Shown here: positions 1-8,856 of the stretch, in pieces
Numbering within the stretch: the stretch's first letter is position 1
Layout of the letters: every line of letters starts with the position of its first letter
DNA from: Bradyrhizobium cenepequi
GTDB taxonomy: Bacteria; Pseudomonadota; Alphaproteobacteria; Rhizobiales; Xanthobacteraceae
NCBI RefSeq assembly: GCF_020329485.1
Contig: NZ_JAGKJI010000031.1
Location: 18,173-82,172, forward strand
DNA: 64,000 bases
Direction: 5' to 3'
Translations under genes and position numbers: made by a program
Notes under the pieces: generated by a model
What the model was told of the DNA's origin: nothing
Databases searched by the model: none
What the model saw: the letters and a program-made list of their open reading frames with translations, nothing else

Positions 1-76
1 AGGGGATTCCGAAGCCGAACACGACAATCAGCATAAACGGCATGATCGCCCAACCCCGTCTGTCCAACAGTGTCAT
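1..76 (-). CDS. Start of a membrane protein gene, cut by the window edge
   Basis: An ATG at position 76 (complement) opens a frame that runs off the left edge after about 25 codons. The visible peptide begins MTLLDRRGWAIMPFMLIVVF and looks like a short cytoplasmic leader followed by a hydrophobic helix. It follows the heme oxygenase and a small membrane ORF on the same strand, so it probably belongs to the tail of the heme-uptake operon. Too little is present to name a family. Confidence 0.5.
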   Translation of the reverse strand, partial: MTLLDRRGWAIMPFMLIVVFGFGIP

Positions 77-165
77 GCTATGTCCTTCCAATCGTCCACA
101 CATGGTTTAGTTGCGGGGCGTTCGACAACTCACATCCCTTCTCCGGCTTGTGCGTCAGCGACCGC

Positions 166-402
166 TCACGATGCGAGGCGCACCGCTGGCTGGCCACGTA
201 CTGAATCGATCAGTTCTTGCTGGCTGGCAGTTTGCCCATCCTCGCAGCGAGGAAAGCTCCTGAAGACAAGCTTGTCGAAGAGCGCAACAATCACATGCAT
301 GGCCCGAAGATGCGCTTCCATGGGCAGAAATGCGATTAGTGTGCAAGTGGTCACGAACATCATGAATAGTGCGCTGAACACCAATTCGGAAAGTATTATC
401 AT
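166..402 (-). CDS. Small predicted membrane protein downstream of heme oxygenase
   Basis: This is a 78-residue protein with a hydrophobic N-terminal helix (about residues 2-27, rich in Leu, Phe, Val and Met) and a polar C-terminal tail. It starts at the ATG at 402, four bases after the TAA of the heme oxygenase gene; a GTG one codon upstream is an alternative start. The tight spacing argues for translational coupling and a place in the has-type operon. I do not recognise the family. Its role may be tied to heme or iron handling at the inner membrane, but this rests on context alone. Confidence 0.55.
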   Translation of the reverse strand: MIILSELVFSALFMMFVTTCTLIAFLPMEAHLRAMHVIVALFDKLVFRSFPRCEDGQTASQQELIDSVRGQPAVRLAS

Positions 403-406
403 CACG

Positions 407-1054
407 TTAGCTCGTCGATAGTCGGGTGCCGTTGGTTGCCGCTGGCTGGGCTAGCAGACCGGTCACCAGTTCCTGAACACGCGAAAAGGCCGCGTGTGCT
501 CCAGGGATGACACGTTCTTCCTCGGCATCAGAAAGGTTCACCGCATCAAGCGCCGCTGTAAACGTTTTCCAATGTCGGCCGGGCCCCTCCGGAGCAGCCG
601 CCAGATGACGCGCGCCGAAGGACTCAGAAAGTCCAAGTTTCCCCGCCGCCTTGAGCAGGAATGCCGCGCCAAGGTTTGAGCCTTCTGCGACGTAGAGCCA
701 GCCGAGTGCGGTCGGCAGGTCAACGTCAGCGTCATCGCGACGGAATTCAGGTTCATCACTGGTGGTAGCCGGCACGACGCCGAGGTCGCCTAGATCCTGC
801 TCGATCAACCCGAACCGGCGAAGACCCGCGAGGCCGGGCAGTAGTCGACTGAGCTTGGGACTAAAATAGAGCGCATCGACGTCTCGGTGGAATTGATACT
901 GCACCTTCACCAAGAGACTGTAGCGCTCTCGGTTCGCGAACGGATTTTCTTCCATGATGGATTCGTCAAGACGATCGTGCTGCCCGTTCGTTGCAGCTTT
1001 CAGGCGTCTGACTCGGCTTGTTTCAAAATGCTCTTCAATTTCGATTGTAGTCAT
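407..1054 (-). CDS. Heme oxygenase (biliverdin-producing type)
   Basis: This 215-residue soluble protein resembles the bacterial heme oxygenase family, which opens the heme ring with O2 and reductant to release iron, CO and a biliverdin. An N-terminal helix carries the basic stretch typical of the proximal-helix region (residues about 15-30, with a candidate heme-ligand His in NGQHDRLD), followed by a mid-protein GWLYVAEGSNLGA segment matching the Gly-rich distal helix of the family. It lies 5 bases downstream of the secretion membrane-fusion gene, at the end of the hemophore operon, so its job is to extract iron from imported heme. The family assignment is strong; the precise isomer produced cannot be read from sequence. 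Confidence 0.85.
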   Translation of the reverse strand: MTTIEIEEHFETSRVRRLKAATNGQHDRLDESIMEENPFANRERYSLLVKVQYQFHRDVDALYFSPKLSRLLPGLAGLRRFGLIEQDLGDLGVVPATTSDEPEFRRDDADVDLPTALGWLYVAEGSNLGAAFLLKAAGKLGLSESFGARHLAAAPEGPGRHWKTFTAALDAVNLSDAEEERVIPGAHAAFSRVQELVTGLLAQPAATNGTRLSTS

Positions 1055-1059
1055 TCTCG

Positions 1060-2370
1060 CTAGTGTTCCCTGAAAGCACGGTTGATCTGATCTGAAAGTG
1101 GCTTGACAAGATAAGAGAGCGCCGTGCGGTCGCCGGTCTGGATGAACGCTTCGGCGGGCATTCCCGGAACGAGTTTCAATTTGGCAATCCGAGCGAACTG
1201 TTCCGGAGGAATGGTGATCCTGATGACATAGAAGGATGTGCCCGTACGTTGGTCCTGCGTGAGGTCCGCAGCGACACGGCTCACTGTCCCGTCGAGCTCA
1301 GGCGTCGTGCGCAGGTTGAAGGCGGTCAGACGCAGGATTGCATCCTGCCCGAGATGGACCTCGTGGATATCCTTTGGCGAGATATGCGCCTCCAGCGTCA
1401 GGCGGTCTTCGTCGGGAACGATCTCCATCACTGTTTCGCGTGGAGCGATGACCCCGCCGACAGTGTGAGCCGACAGGTTGTGCACCCAGCCATCCTGGGG
1501 CGAGATCATGTCGATGCGCCGCAACTGATCCTCGGCGGCAATCCTGCGTTCGGAAAATTCACCAATCTGCGCCTGCGTATCGCGCAGGTCACCGGTGACC
1601 TCGGTCTTCAAGTCTTGATCGACCTGCAAACTCTGCAATCTTGCTTCGGCGATACTGCCCGCCGCCTGCGCCTGCCCCGCGACGACCTGGCCGCGATAAG
1701 CGTCGAGTGTCGCCTTGTCACGTTCCAGTTCATTAATCCGCTGGACGGACGTGACGCCTTTTGCCAGCAGGTCGCGCAGATCCAGCAACTCCCGCTCGCG
1801 AACTCGTATCCCATGCTCAAACGCTTCCTGCTGGTCTTTCAGACCGGAAATTTGGTGCTCGTACTCCTTGATGCGCTCCCCGAGCTGGGCCTTCTTGCTA
1901 ATCCGCGTATCGTGCCGTGACCGAAACAGATTCTGTTCGCTTTGCATCGCGCGCGCGACTTCGCGGTCGTTCGCATGCTCCGTGAGAAGGGGCGGAAACG
2001 TGATCGTGTCCTTGTCGTCGCGCTCGGCCTCAAGCCGAGCTTCGCGCGCGGCCAGTTCGTTGAGGCGCTTGCTGACGATGGCGAGGTTTGCACGAACCTG
2101 GGTAGCGTCGAGGCGGATCAGCACATCGCCTGCTTTAACCAGCTGACCCTCGCGAACCAACAATTCGCCGACCACACCACCGGTCGGATGTTGGACCATT
2201 TTCACATAGGACTCGACGACGAAGGTGCCGTCGGCGACCACGGCGCCAGCCAATTCTGTCGCAGTCGACCATCCGCCGACGCAGGGGGCGAATGCAAGCA
2301 CAGCGAGAACGCCGAGAATGAGGTGGTGCCGGACGGAGCGGACCACGGCGTCAGCATCGGCGTTAAACAT
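1060..2370 (-). CDS. hasE: Type I secretion periplasmic adaptor (HlyD/HasE/PrtE family)
   Basis: This 436-residue membrane-fusion protein links the inner-membrane ABC exporter to an outer-membrane TolC-type channel. A single transmembrane helix lies near residues 12-35, followed by the lipoyl half-motif (VVESYVKMVQHPTGGVV), a long alpha-helical hairpin (about residues 85-290, rich in Glu, Gln and Arg heptads) and the second lipoyl/beta-barrel part ending near 430. Length and order match HasE/PrtE adaptors. Its start overlaps the end of the ABC protein gene by 8 bases. No TolC/HasF gene is visible here, so the outer-membrane channel must be encoded elsewhere. Confidence 0.9.
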   Translation of the reverse strand: MFNADADAVVRSVRHHLILGVLAVLAFAPCVGGWSTATELAGAVVADGTFVVESYVKMVQHPTGGVVGELLVREGQLVKAGDVLIRLDATQVRANLAIVSKRLNELAAREARLEAERDDKDTITFPPLLTEHANDREVARAMQSEQNLFRSRHDTRISKKAQLGERIKEYEHQISGLKDQQEAFEHGIRVRERELLDLRDLLAKGVTSVQRINELERDKATLDAYRGQVVAGQAQAAGSIAEARLQSLQVDQDLKTEVTGDLRDTQAQIGEFSERRIAAEDQLRRIDMISPQDGWVHNLSAHTVGGVIAPRETVMEIVPDEDRLTLEAHISPKDIHEVHLGQDAILRLTAFNLRTTPELDGTVSRVAADLTQDQRTGTSFYVIRITIPPEQFARIAKLKLVPGMPAEAFIQTGDRTALSYLVKPLSDQINRAFREH

Positions 2371-4198
2371 CGCCTCCCTCTCTTTGGGCCGGAGACGTGT
2401 CGCCGGGCGCCGTTACAACCTGAAGCGGTCCGAGCGAATGTGTCCCACTCTGATCCGCGGGTGAGCTTTTCGGCCCAGGCTGGACAGAAGTCGGCCTCAT
2501 CATCCGCGACAGGATCTCGTCGCGCGGGCCGAAAGCTCTTGCGCGACCGTTTTCCATCATCAGAACAAGATCGACAACGCCGAGCACACTCGGCCGGTGT
2601 GCGACGACGATTGCTATTCCTTTGCGCGCACGCACGGCGGCGATCGCCTGAATGACAGTGTCCTCTCCTTCGGTGTCGAGATTGGAATTGGGCTCATCGA
2701 GCACCACGAGGAACGGATCGTCAAAAAGCGCCCGTGCGAGGCCAATGCGTTGACGCTGTCCCGCGGAAAGGGCCGATCCCCCCTCGCCGGTTGGCGTGTC
2801 GTATCCATTGTCGAAACGAAGAATGAGATGATGGACGCCGGCCGCCTTCGCCGCCTTCACGACATCGTCGGGATTCGCAGAGGGATCGAAACGCGCGATG
2901 TTCTCAGCGATTGTCCCGTCGAACAGCTCGACATCCTGCGGCAGGTAGCCGATATGGCGGCCAAGACTTTCGTTGTCCCATTGCTCGAGCGAGGCGCCGT
3001 CAAGGCGCACCGTGCCGTGGGCGGGATGCCAGGCCCCGACGAGAACGCGGGTCAGGGTCGACTTGCCACTGCCGCTGGGACCGATGATACCGAGCGCGCT
3101 GCCGGCGTGGATACCGAAATTGACCTCGACGACCGTTGGTTTCGTCTGGCCCGGCGCCACGATGCCGACCCCCTCAGCGGTGAGATTCGCCTCCGGCTTC
3201 GGCAGCGGGGTCATCTTTGCTTGAGGTGCGACGAACGACAAGAGATCCCGTAGGCGCGCCCAACTTTGCCGAGCCATCAAAAGGGACCGCCAGATGGCGA
3301 CCGCGAGATCGACAGGCGCGAGGGCGCGCCCCAAGATGACGGAACTGGCGACCATGACGCCGCCCGTGGCACTTTGTTGAATGACGAGATACCCACCGAC
3401 GCCAAGGACCGCCGATTGCACCATGATCCGAAACACGCGCGCGGTGCTGCCGAGCGCATTGCCGACGTCTCCAGCCTTTCTATTCGCGGCCAGATATTTC
3501 CTGTTGGCCGCGATCCATCGGTCTGCGCTTCGTTCACCGAGCCCTAATGCACGGATTACCTCCGCATTGCGGCGCGAGCTGTCCAGGATCGCGTTGCGCT
3601 CCATGCCGTATTGGATTGTCTCCCGGACGGGAGCCGACGACAACTTGTGGGTGAGGATAGTCAGGGCCGTCAGAATGGCGGCCCCTGCCAGCGCGGTGAG
3701 GCCGATCCATACGTGCAGGCCGAAGCAGATGGCTAGATAGAGCGGCGCCCACGGCAGATCGAACAAGGCGGCCGGCCCCTGGCCGGACAGAAAGCTGCGA
3801 ACGTTGTCGAGGTCGCGCAGGGCCTGGAGACCATCACCCGGCGCACGCGTCTGCAAAGGAAGCCGGATGACTGCCTCATGGACACCGCGGGAAAGCTCAT
3901 GATCGAAAAATTCACCGGCGCGCAGCAGCACGCGCGACCGAATGATTTCGAGAAGCAATTGAAAACCGTAGGCGATCATCGCCAGAACGGAGAACCCCAG
4001 CAGGGTCGGGATGCTGCGGCTCGCCAGCACGCGGTCGTAAACCTGCAGCATGAAAAGCGGTGCAGTCAGGCCGAGGATGTTGATGACCCCGCTGACCAGC
4101 GCCAGGGCGACGGCGCCTTGTTTGAAACCGGAAACAGCCGCCGCAGCCAAAGGCTGCGGCGGCGTCTGCTTCATTGTTCGTGGCGCTCGTGGTGCCAT
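2363..4198 (-). CDS. hasD: Type I secretion ABC transporter, permease plus ATPase (HasD/PrtD family)
   Basis: This 611-residue half-transporter should export the adjacent HasA-like hemophore in one step from the cytoplasm. Its six-helix membrane domain (about residues 25-310) precedes a nucleotide-binding domain with Walker A GPSGSGKST near residue 372, signature LSAGQRQR near 474 and Walker B VVLDEP near 495. There is no N-terminal C39-like domain, as expected for the PrtD/HasD subgroup. The ATG overlaps the hasA stop codon (TGATG), so the two genes are translationally coupled. A perfect stem-loop lies within the first codons of the gene and may lower hasD expression relative to hasA. Confidence 0.92.
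   Translation of the reverse strand: MAPRAPRTMKQTPPQPLAAAAVSGFKQGAVALALVSGVINILGLTAPLFMLQVYDRVLASRSIPTLLGFSVLAMIAYGFQLLLEIIRSRVLLRAGEFFDHELSRGVHEAVIRLPLQTRAPGDGLQALRDLDNVRSFLSGQGPAALFDLPWAPLYLAICFGLHVWIGLTALAGAAILTALTILTHKLSSAPVRETIQYGMERNAILDSSRRNAEVIRALGLGERSADRWIAANRKYLAANRKAGDVGNALGSTARVFRIMVQSAVLGVGGYLVIQQSATGGVMVASSVILGRALAPVDLAVAIWRSLLMARQSWARLRDLLSFVAPQAKMTPLPKPEANLTAEGVGIVAPGQTKPTVVEVNFGIHAGSALGIIGPSGSGKSTLTRVLVGAWHPAHGTVRLDGASLEQWDNESLGRHIGYLPQDVELFDGTIAENIARFDPSANPDDVVKAAKAAGVHHLILRFDNGYDTPTGEGGSALSAGQRQRIGLARALFDDPFLVVLDEPNSNLDTEGEDTVIQAIAAVRARKGIAIVVAHRPSVLGVVDLVLMMENGRARAFGPRDEILSRMMRPTSVQPGPKSSPADQSGTHSLGPLQVVTAPGDTSPAQREGGDV
4137..4163 (-). promoter_or_regulatory. Perfect 12-bp stem with AAA/TTT loop at the 5' end of hasD
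   Basis: Arms GCCGCCGCAGCC (4137-4148) and GGCTGCGGCGGC (4152-4163) are exact reverse complements around a three-base loop. In the transcript the hairpin begins 36 bases after the first base of the hasD start codon. It encodes an Ala-rich stretch (PLAAAAVSGF) that could have been spelled without symmetry. A hairpin at the hasA/hasD boundary fits the need for far more secreted hemophore than exporter. No U-run follows, so it would act as an RNase barrier, pause site or partial attenuator rather than a strong terminator. The function is inferred. Confidence 0.6.
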
Positions 4199-5001
4199 CA
4201 GACGAAGGCGAAGTCGGACGCAGACAGGCTCGAGACGCCGTCGACCGTGACCGTGCTGTGCAGGCTCACGTTGGTCGGATCGGTGTAGGTGATGGTGTTG
4301 CCTGCGACGCTCACATGGCTGTCGCTGATGAACTGGCTGTAGTCGGACCAGCCATAGTTCTTGAAATCGATGAGATCGTTGCCCTGAACGAAGTCAGCGA
4401 TCGTGTCGTTTCCGAAACCGTGGCTGGAATCGTAGAGGCTATGGTCCCACTTGAACGTGTCGAAGTCCGAGCTTCCACCGTTTCCGGAGAGCGCGTCGTT
4501 TCCATAGAAGCTGTACAGGTAGTCGTCGCCGGAGGTGCCGTTCTGGGTGGTGCCCGTCTCGCCGAGATAATCGACCAGCCCGGCAAAGGGCTGACCGAAC
4601 TCGGTTTGGCCATAAACACTCCCGCCATGGGAGAGCACATAGATTGCCTGATTGAAGGTCGTATCCGGGCTCGTGCCGCCGGAGCCGCCGAGTTCGATCG
4701 ACAGTTCAGGCGTGGTCAATCCGAAACCAGAACTGCTACTGCCAGTAAGACCGTGGCCAAAGTCGAGTTCGGTGATGGTGCCGCTGAATCCGCCGGGAGG
4801 CGAGTAAGTGAACCCCAAGCCATGCAGGATCACTCCCGAGTCGGCCGAAACTCCGCTATTGCCCGCCGCCCATTCCGAGTAGGGTGAGGAGGTCGGATAG
4901 AAAGCACCGTTGTCATTGTAGTTGAAGTCGTTTTCCCAGGCACCAGTAAGATATCCCAAAAGATCGCTGCTGGCCGATGTAAGGTTGATGGTGGAAGTCA
5001 T
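4198..5001 (-). CDS. hasA: HasA-like secreted hemophore with an RTX-like secretion domain
   Basis: This 267-residue protein lacks a Sec signal, as expected for a type I substrate. Residues 1-150 follow the HasA fold: LGYLTGAWENDF aligns with the start of Serratia HasA, and GLGFTYS...ELDFGHGLTG aligns with its heme-loop region. Tyr66 falls at the position of the HasA heme ligand Tyr75, while equivalents of His32 and His83 are missing. Residues 155-267 look like a serralysin/RTX-type secretion domain (GTSGDDYLYSFYGND, FGNDTIADF) ending in the hydrophobic tail ASDFAFV. Serratia HasA is only 188 residues and lacks this long extension. A purine-rich ribosome site (AGAGG) precedes the ATG at 5001. 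It is probably secreted to capture heme and pass it to HasR. Confidence 0.8.
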   Translation of the reverse strand: MTSTINLTSASSDLLGYLTGAWENDFNYNDNGAFYPTSSPYSEWAAGNSGVSADSGVILHGLGFTYSPPGGFSGTITELDFGHGLTGSSSSGFGLTTPELSIELGGSGGTSPDTTFNQAIYVLSHGGSVYGQTEFGQPFAGLVDYLGETGTTQNGTSGDDYLYSFYGNDALSGNGGSSDFDTFKWDHSLYDSSHGFGNDTIADFVQGNDLIDFKNYGWSDYSQFISDSHVSVAGNTITYTDPTNVSLHSTVTVDGVSSLSASDFAFV

Positions 5002-5182
5002 CTTTACCTCTTCTCTTGCTCAAACGTTCGTCTTGCTGACGAACCTCGGACCCCACGTCGAGCGGTGGGGAAACTTGGAGTCGAGCGATGCAGTCGCCGT
5101 CCGGGCCGGCGCGGACCAGGCATCCGCCTCGGACTTGTCGTAAGGCGCGTCGATCTCGCGGTGAAAGTGCTGCCCCCTTGAA

Positions 5183-8100
5183 TTAGAAGCGATAGTTCAC
5201 GCCGATCTTGATCGCATGAAAATCAAGATCGTTTTCCGCCCTGCGACCGTTCGTCGTCTGGGACGAGCCAGGAACTGTGACTGTCTGGGTGCGATAGAGA
5301 CGACATCCGCCGCCGCGGGACGGAGGAAAGTAAACTGCGCAGATTTGTGTCTGCACCGCGTACGGCAGCGTCACGCCGGCGGTCGCATTCGGGAAGAGAA
5401 ACTCCCTATCTCCGAAATGATCGTAAGAATACTCTCCTCTAAGAGACCAGTTATTGGTCAGCGCATATTCGAATCCCCCGCCGAACGTCCATCCGCTACG
5501 TGTCACGGAGGCCTCTTCGCGAAAGTTGAGTTGAGTGCTAGGCACGCTTCCACTGACGGCCCGATACTGACTGCGAACTTCGCTTTCGTTCAGGAACGTC
5601 AGACCGCCCATCGCATAAACAAACACGCGATTGAAAGCGTAGCCGGCGCGGGCGCGCAGCGACGCCGTCCAGTCGAACTGGTAGTCGGTCTTGGCCTGCA
5701 GGAAGCTGCCCGCCGTGAGCTTGGAGGCTTCCGTTGCAATGGCGTCCTGCGTCTTCCTGAACTTGGTCCAGGAATAATCTCCCTCGACACCGATCACCAG
5801 GCGGTTCGAGAACTGATAGTTGAACCCGCCCTGGAAGCCTCTCGTCAGATCGCGGAAGCTCAGCTCAGCCGACTCCGTCGCCGGGATAGCTCCGGGCGTT
5901 CCATCGCCGGCCGTCGTGATGCCCTTGGTGCTGGCCACGCCGTAACCGAGGTGGCCACCGAGATAAAGACCGGTCCAGTCGCTCCCCGGAGCACCGTCCG
6001 AGGCATTTCCGAATCTCACGTTGGGAAGATGACGAACGAGGGGTGTCGTTTCATTCAACGTCGTCGTGTAGCTGATCCGGGCGGTTCGGCCGGGCGATGG
6101 GACGGCGATCGAGGTGAGCGCGCCGAAATAATATTGGTCCGTTAGATTCTCGATGCTGAAATTGATCGTCGAGTCGTCGTCGATCTTGTAGATGCCGAAG
6201 AGGTCATACACCTGATATGAGGGCCAAGTGAATGTATTGCCGCTGGTTGGCGGCCAGACGCTGCCCGAGCGCGCCGATGAGAACTGGACCCGTCCGCCCA
6301 ACGTCAGCTTCTGATCGAACAACCGGATGCCGGCCGTCACGCTGCCAGCATAATTCGGCGGGACATAATTCGCAGCGTAATCGTTTTTCAGTGCGCCCGT
6401 CGGGCTCGCCAAATCAAACTGTGCCGTCGGCGGCGCGCAGCTTGCTGGAGTCTCGCAATATTCAATCTTGGTGTATTTGGTGAAGGCGCCCTCGAGGAAA
6501 AACGCGCCCGAGTCATAGTTTCCGGATATTTCGAAGCCGCGGAAGTTGGCGCCATTGATATTGTACCATACGTATTTATGGTCCGCAGCCGACCCGGTTG
6601 ATCCACTGCCGGTCTGGTAGCGGACGATATAGTCATCATAGTGATTGTCGAAATAGGCGAGCTTGACGCGAAGCTTGTCGCCGGATTGGAGAACGCTGTT
6701 ACGCAGGATATTCAGGCCGGCTTCGTAATCCTTGGCGATCTCGGGCTGTAAATCCGGATTGTTCCAGAGCAGTCCCTGATAGTGCCAGTGCGTTTCACGG
6801 AGGCTCGGAGGGCGGTAGCCTTCCTTGTACTGGCCGTAGAACTGGATTCCCTCGATGGGCGATATAACGACACCGGCATTGGAACTAAAACGCCCGCCAG
6901 ACCGATCAGGAAACTTGGTGAGGTATCCTTCGCCGTTGGAATTGTAATGGTCATAGCGCAGCCCTGCGGAGAGCGTCAGCCAGTCGATCGGCTTGAGGCT
7001 TGCGTTGCTGAATGTCCCCGTCATCAGTCGCACGCCCGAAGGGCCGTAGGTTTCCCAGCCCTCCGAGCCCGACACCGAACTCGGAAACTGCTCGGCCGTA
7101 GCATGCTCACGCGTGAATTCAACGCCGTTGTCCCAGGTGAGCTGACCGAGCGGCGTGGTGAACACGGAGGTGTTGCCGACATCTCCGCCGAGCGTAGTGT
7201 CGCCGTAGGGACCAGGAAGCAGGCCATGGCGTTGCGACGCAAGATCGGTCAGCCAGAGGTTGGCCCGCATTTTCACATACGGATCGTCCGACGGCTCATA
7301 CTTATATTTGGCCGTGTAAGTATCGACATGGGTCTCGGAGAGCGGGAATTGTCCGTAGGGCAAAATTCCCGACACTATCGCAGCCTGATAGCTCAGCTCA
7401 TCAATCTCACCGTAATGGGAGTTGTAGGAGAGATAGCCGAGTTCAAGCGACTGGCCGTCGCCCCACTTCACCTTTCCTTTTGCAAGAAACGAATCCGTGT
7501 TTTCGGAGGTGTTGAAGACCTCCTGGCCAGGCTTTACGAGCGAATTGGCATTTGCGGTCGTCGTAACCGCGTTTGCAGGACGGAATGTGATTCCATCAGG
7601 GACTTTTGTTCCAGCGAAGTAGTTGCCTTGCACGTGCTTGGAATAGGCGACAATGAATTCGTAGTTCTCCTTGATCGCGGCGACGGCCGCACTGCCCGAA
7701 TATGTGTCGCCGTTGAAAAAGGATGGCCGGCCATTGGCTGTCGTGTTGACAGCATTGTTGGGCAGGAAACTTGGCGACTGCTCCGCTACCCCGTTGGTGA
7801 CGAGGCTGCCTTTGACGCGCGTACCAAATGTCTGGCCGTCCTTGACGATGTCGCCGGCTTCGAGGGTGCGGAAATTGACGTTGCCACCGATGCTCCCAAC
7901 CCCCACTCCGCTGCTCGGTCCCTTGGAAATGTCGACACCGCCGATCAGATCGGGATCGACATAGGTCTCGTCGCGGTTTCCGATATAGCCACGATAGGAG
8001 CTCGTGTTCTGGCGCGCACCGTCAATCGTCGTGCCCACGCGGCCCATGCCTTGCAGGCCCCGGATATTGGGATTGATCGACGTGCCGACATGATTGCCCG

Positions 8101-8737
8101 CCGAGATCACGCCGGGCGTATCGATGAACACGTCGCCGGCCGACGCCGGCGGCAGGCGATCGAGTTGCTCGCGCGAGACGTGCGAAACCGATCCGGGGGT
8201 CTCATAGGGCGTATCGCCGTTCGTCGTAGAGCGATTGGCGGTCACATTGATGGGATCGAGAACAAGAGAACCGTCGGCCGCCGGCCGGCTGGCAGCGTCT
8301 GACGCGTCGGCTGAGGGTCGCCCGCCAACGACAGCCGTTCCTTGCGAAGTGATGCGGTAGCTGACGCCGGTTCCACGAAGAAGCCGCTCGAGCGCCTGTT
8401 GCGGCGTGAAGCTACCAATGACGGAGTTGGACCGCACACCCTGCGACGCTTCGGAGGGAAATGCGACCTGAAGTCCGGACTGGCGGCCGAACTGGCTGAG
8501 CGCATTCGTCAGCGGCTGAGCCGGAATGTTGAACTGACGCGCTGCCGGAGCGATCGCACCTCGCGTTTGCACGGTCTGAGCGAAAGCAAGGTGCGCGTAT
8601 AATACCGGCCCGGCAGACAGCGCGCAGACGCCAGCATTCCGGAGCAATCGGATAGTCGCGCGCTTCGACCTACTTTGTGTTACCGCTCCAATTCTATTTG
8701 TTACGCCCCCAGTATTCATCAACTCGCTCGTCTTCAC
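5183..8737 (-). CDS. hasR: HasR-like TonB-dependent heme receptor with extra C-terminal beta-barrel
   Basis: This 1184-residue outer-membrane receptor should import heme from the hemophore using TonB energy. After a signal peptide ending near AFAQ (about residue 54) comes an STN signalling domain (about 70-125), which talks to the FecR protein, then the plug (about 170-310) and a 22-strand barrel with YRPP and NPDL boxes near residue 640, matching the FRAP/NPNL boxes of heme receptors. The barrel should end near residue 893 (ARISYTTTL), yet the protein continues with about 280 residues resembling an Omp25/RopB-type eight-strand porin (DWTGLYLGGHLGYG, then a final IKIGVNYRF). The first possible start is GTG at 8737; an ATG at 8719 gives a more usual leader. 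The fusion is discussed as a finding. Confidence 0.9.
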   Translation of the reverse strand: MKTSELMNTGGVTNRIGAVTQSRSKRATIRLLRNAGVCALSAGPVLYAHLAFAQTVQTRGAIAPAARQFNIPAQPLTNALSQFGRQSGLQVAFPSEASQGVRSNSVIGSFTPQQALERLLRGTGVSYRITSQGTAVVGGRPSADASDAASRPAADGSLVLDPINVTANRSTTNGDTPYETPGSVSHVSREQLDRLPPASAGDVFIDTPGVISAGNHVGTSINPNIRGLQGMGRVGTTIDGARQNTSSYRGYIGNRDETYVDPDLIGGVDISKGPSSGVGVGSIGGNVNFRTLEAGDIVKDGQTFGTRVKGSLVTNGVAEQSPSFLPNNAVNTTANGRPSFFNGDTYSGSAAVAAIKENYEFIVAYSKHVQGNYFAGTKVPDGITFRPANAVTTTANANSLVKPGQEVFNTSENTDSFLAKGKVKWGDGQSLELGYLSYNSHYGEIDELSYQAAIVSGILPYGQFPLSETHVDTYTAKYKYEPSDDPYVKMRANLWLTDLASQRHGLLPGPYGDTTLGGDVGNTSVFTTPLGQLTWDNGVEFTREHATAEQFPSSVSGSEGWETYGPSGVRLMTGTFSNASLKPIDWLTLSAGLRYDHYNSNGEGYLTKFPDRSGGRFSSNAGVVISPIEGIQFYGQYKEGYRPPSLRETHWHYQGLLWNNPDLQPEIAKDYEAGLNILRNSVLQSGDKLRVKLAYFDNHYDDYIVRYQTGSGSTGSAADHKYVWYNINGANFRGFEISGNYDSGAFFLEGAFTKYTKIEYCETPASCAPPTAQFDLASPTGALKNDYAANYVPPNYAGSVTAGIRLFDQKLTLGGRVQFSSARSGSVWPPTSGNTFTWPSYQVYDLFGIYKIDDDSTINFSIENLTDQYYFGALTSIAVPSPGRTARISYTTTLNETTPLVRHLPNVRFGNASDGAPGSDWTGLYLGGHLGYGVASTKGITTAGDGTPGAIPATESAELSFRDLTRGFQGGFNYQFSNRLVIGVEGDYSWTKFRKTQDAIATEASKLTAGSFLQAKTDYQFDWTASLRARAGYAFNRVFVYAMGGLTFLNESEVRSQYRAVSGSVPSTQLNFREEASVTRSGWTFGGGFEYALTNNWSLRGEYSYDHFGDREFLFPNATAGVTLPYAVQTQICAVYFPPSRGGGCRLYRTQTVTVPGSSQTTNGRRAENDLDFHAIKIGVNYRF

Positions 8738-8856
8738 TTGTCATTGCGCAGCCACTCCGTAGGCATGCACTTCCGACCGCAAAGACGTAGAGCTGCCGCA
8801 AGATTCTCACGGCAGCGCTCGTTTTGGAGGAATTATAAGATTTGCGAGCGAACCAA

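Noticed and set aside
6782..8302. A 506-codon open frame on the plus strand
   Set aside because: It is antisense to hasR, whose frame, signal peptide and barrel motifs are clear. The antisense translation has no motif and reflects GC-rich third positions.
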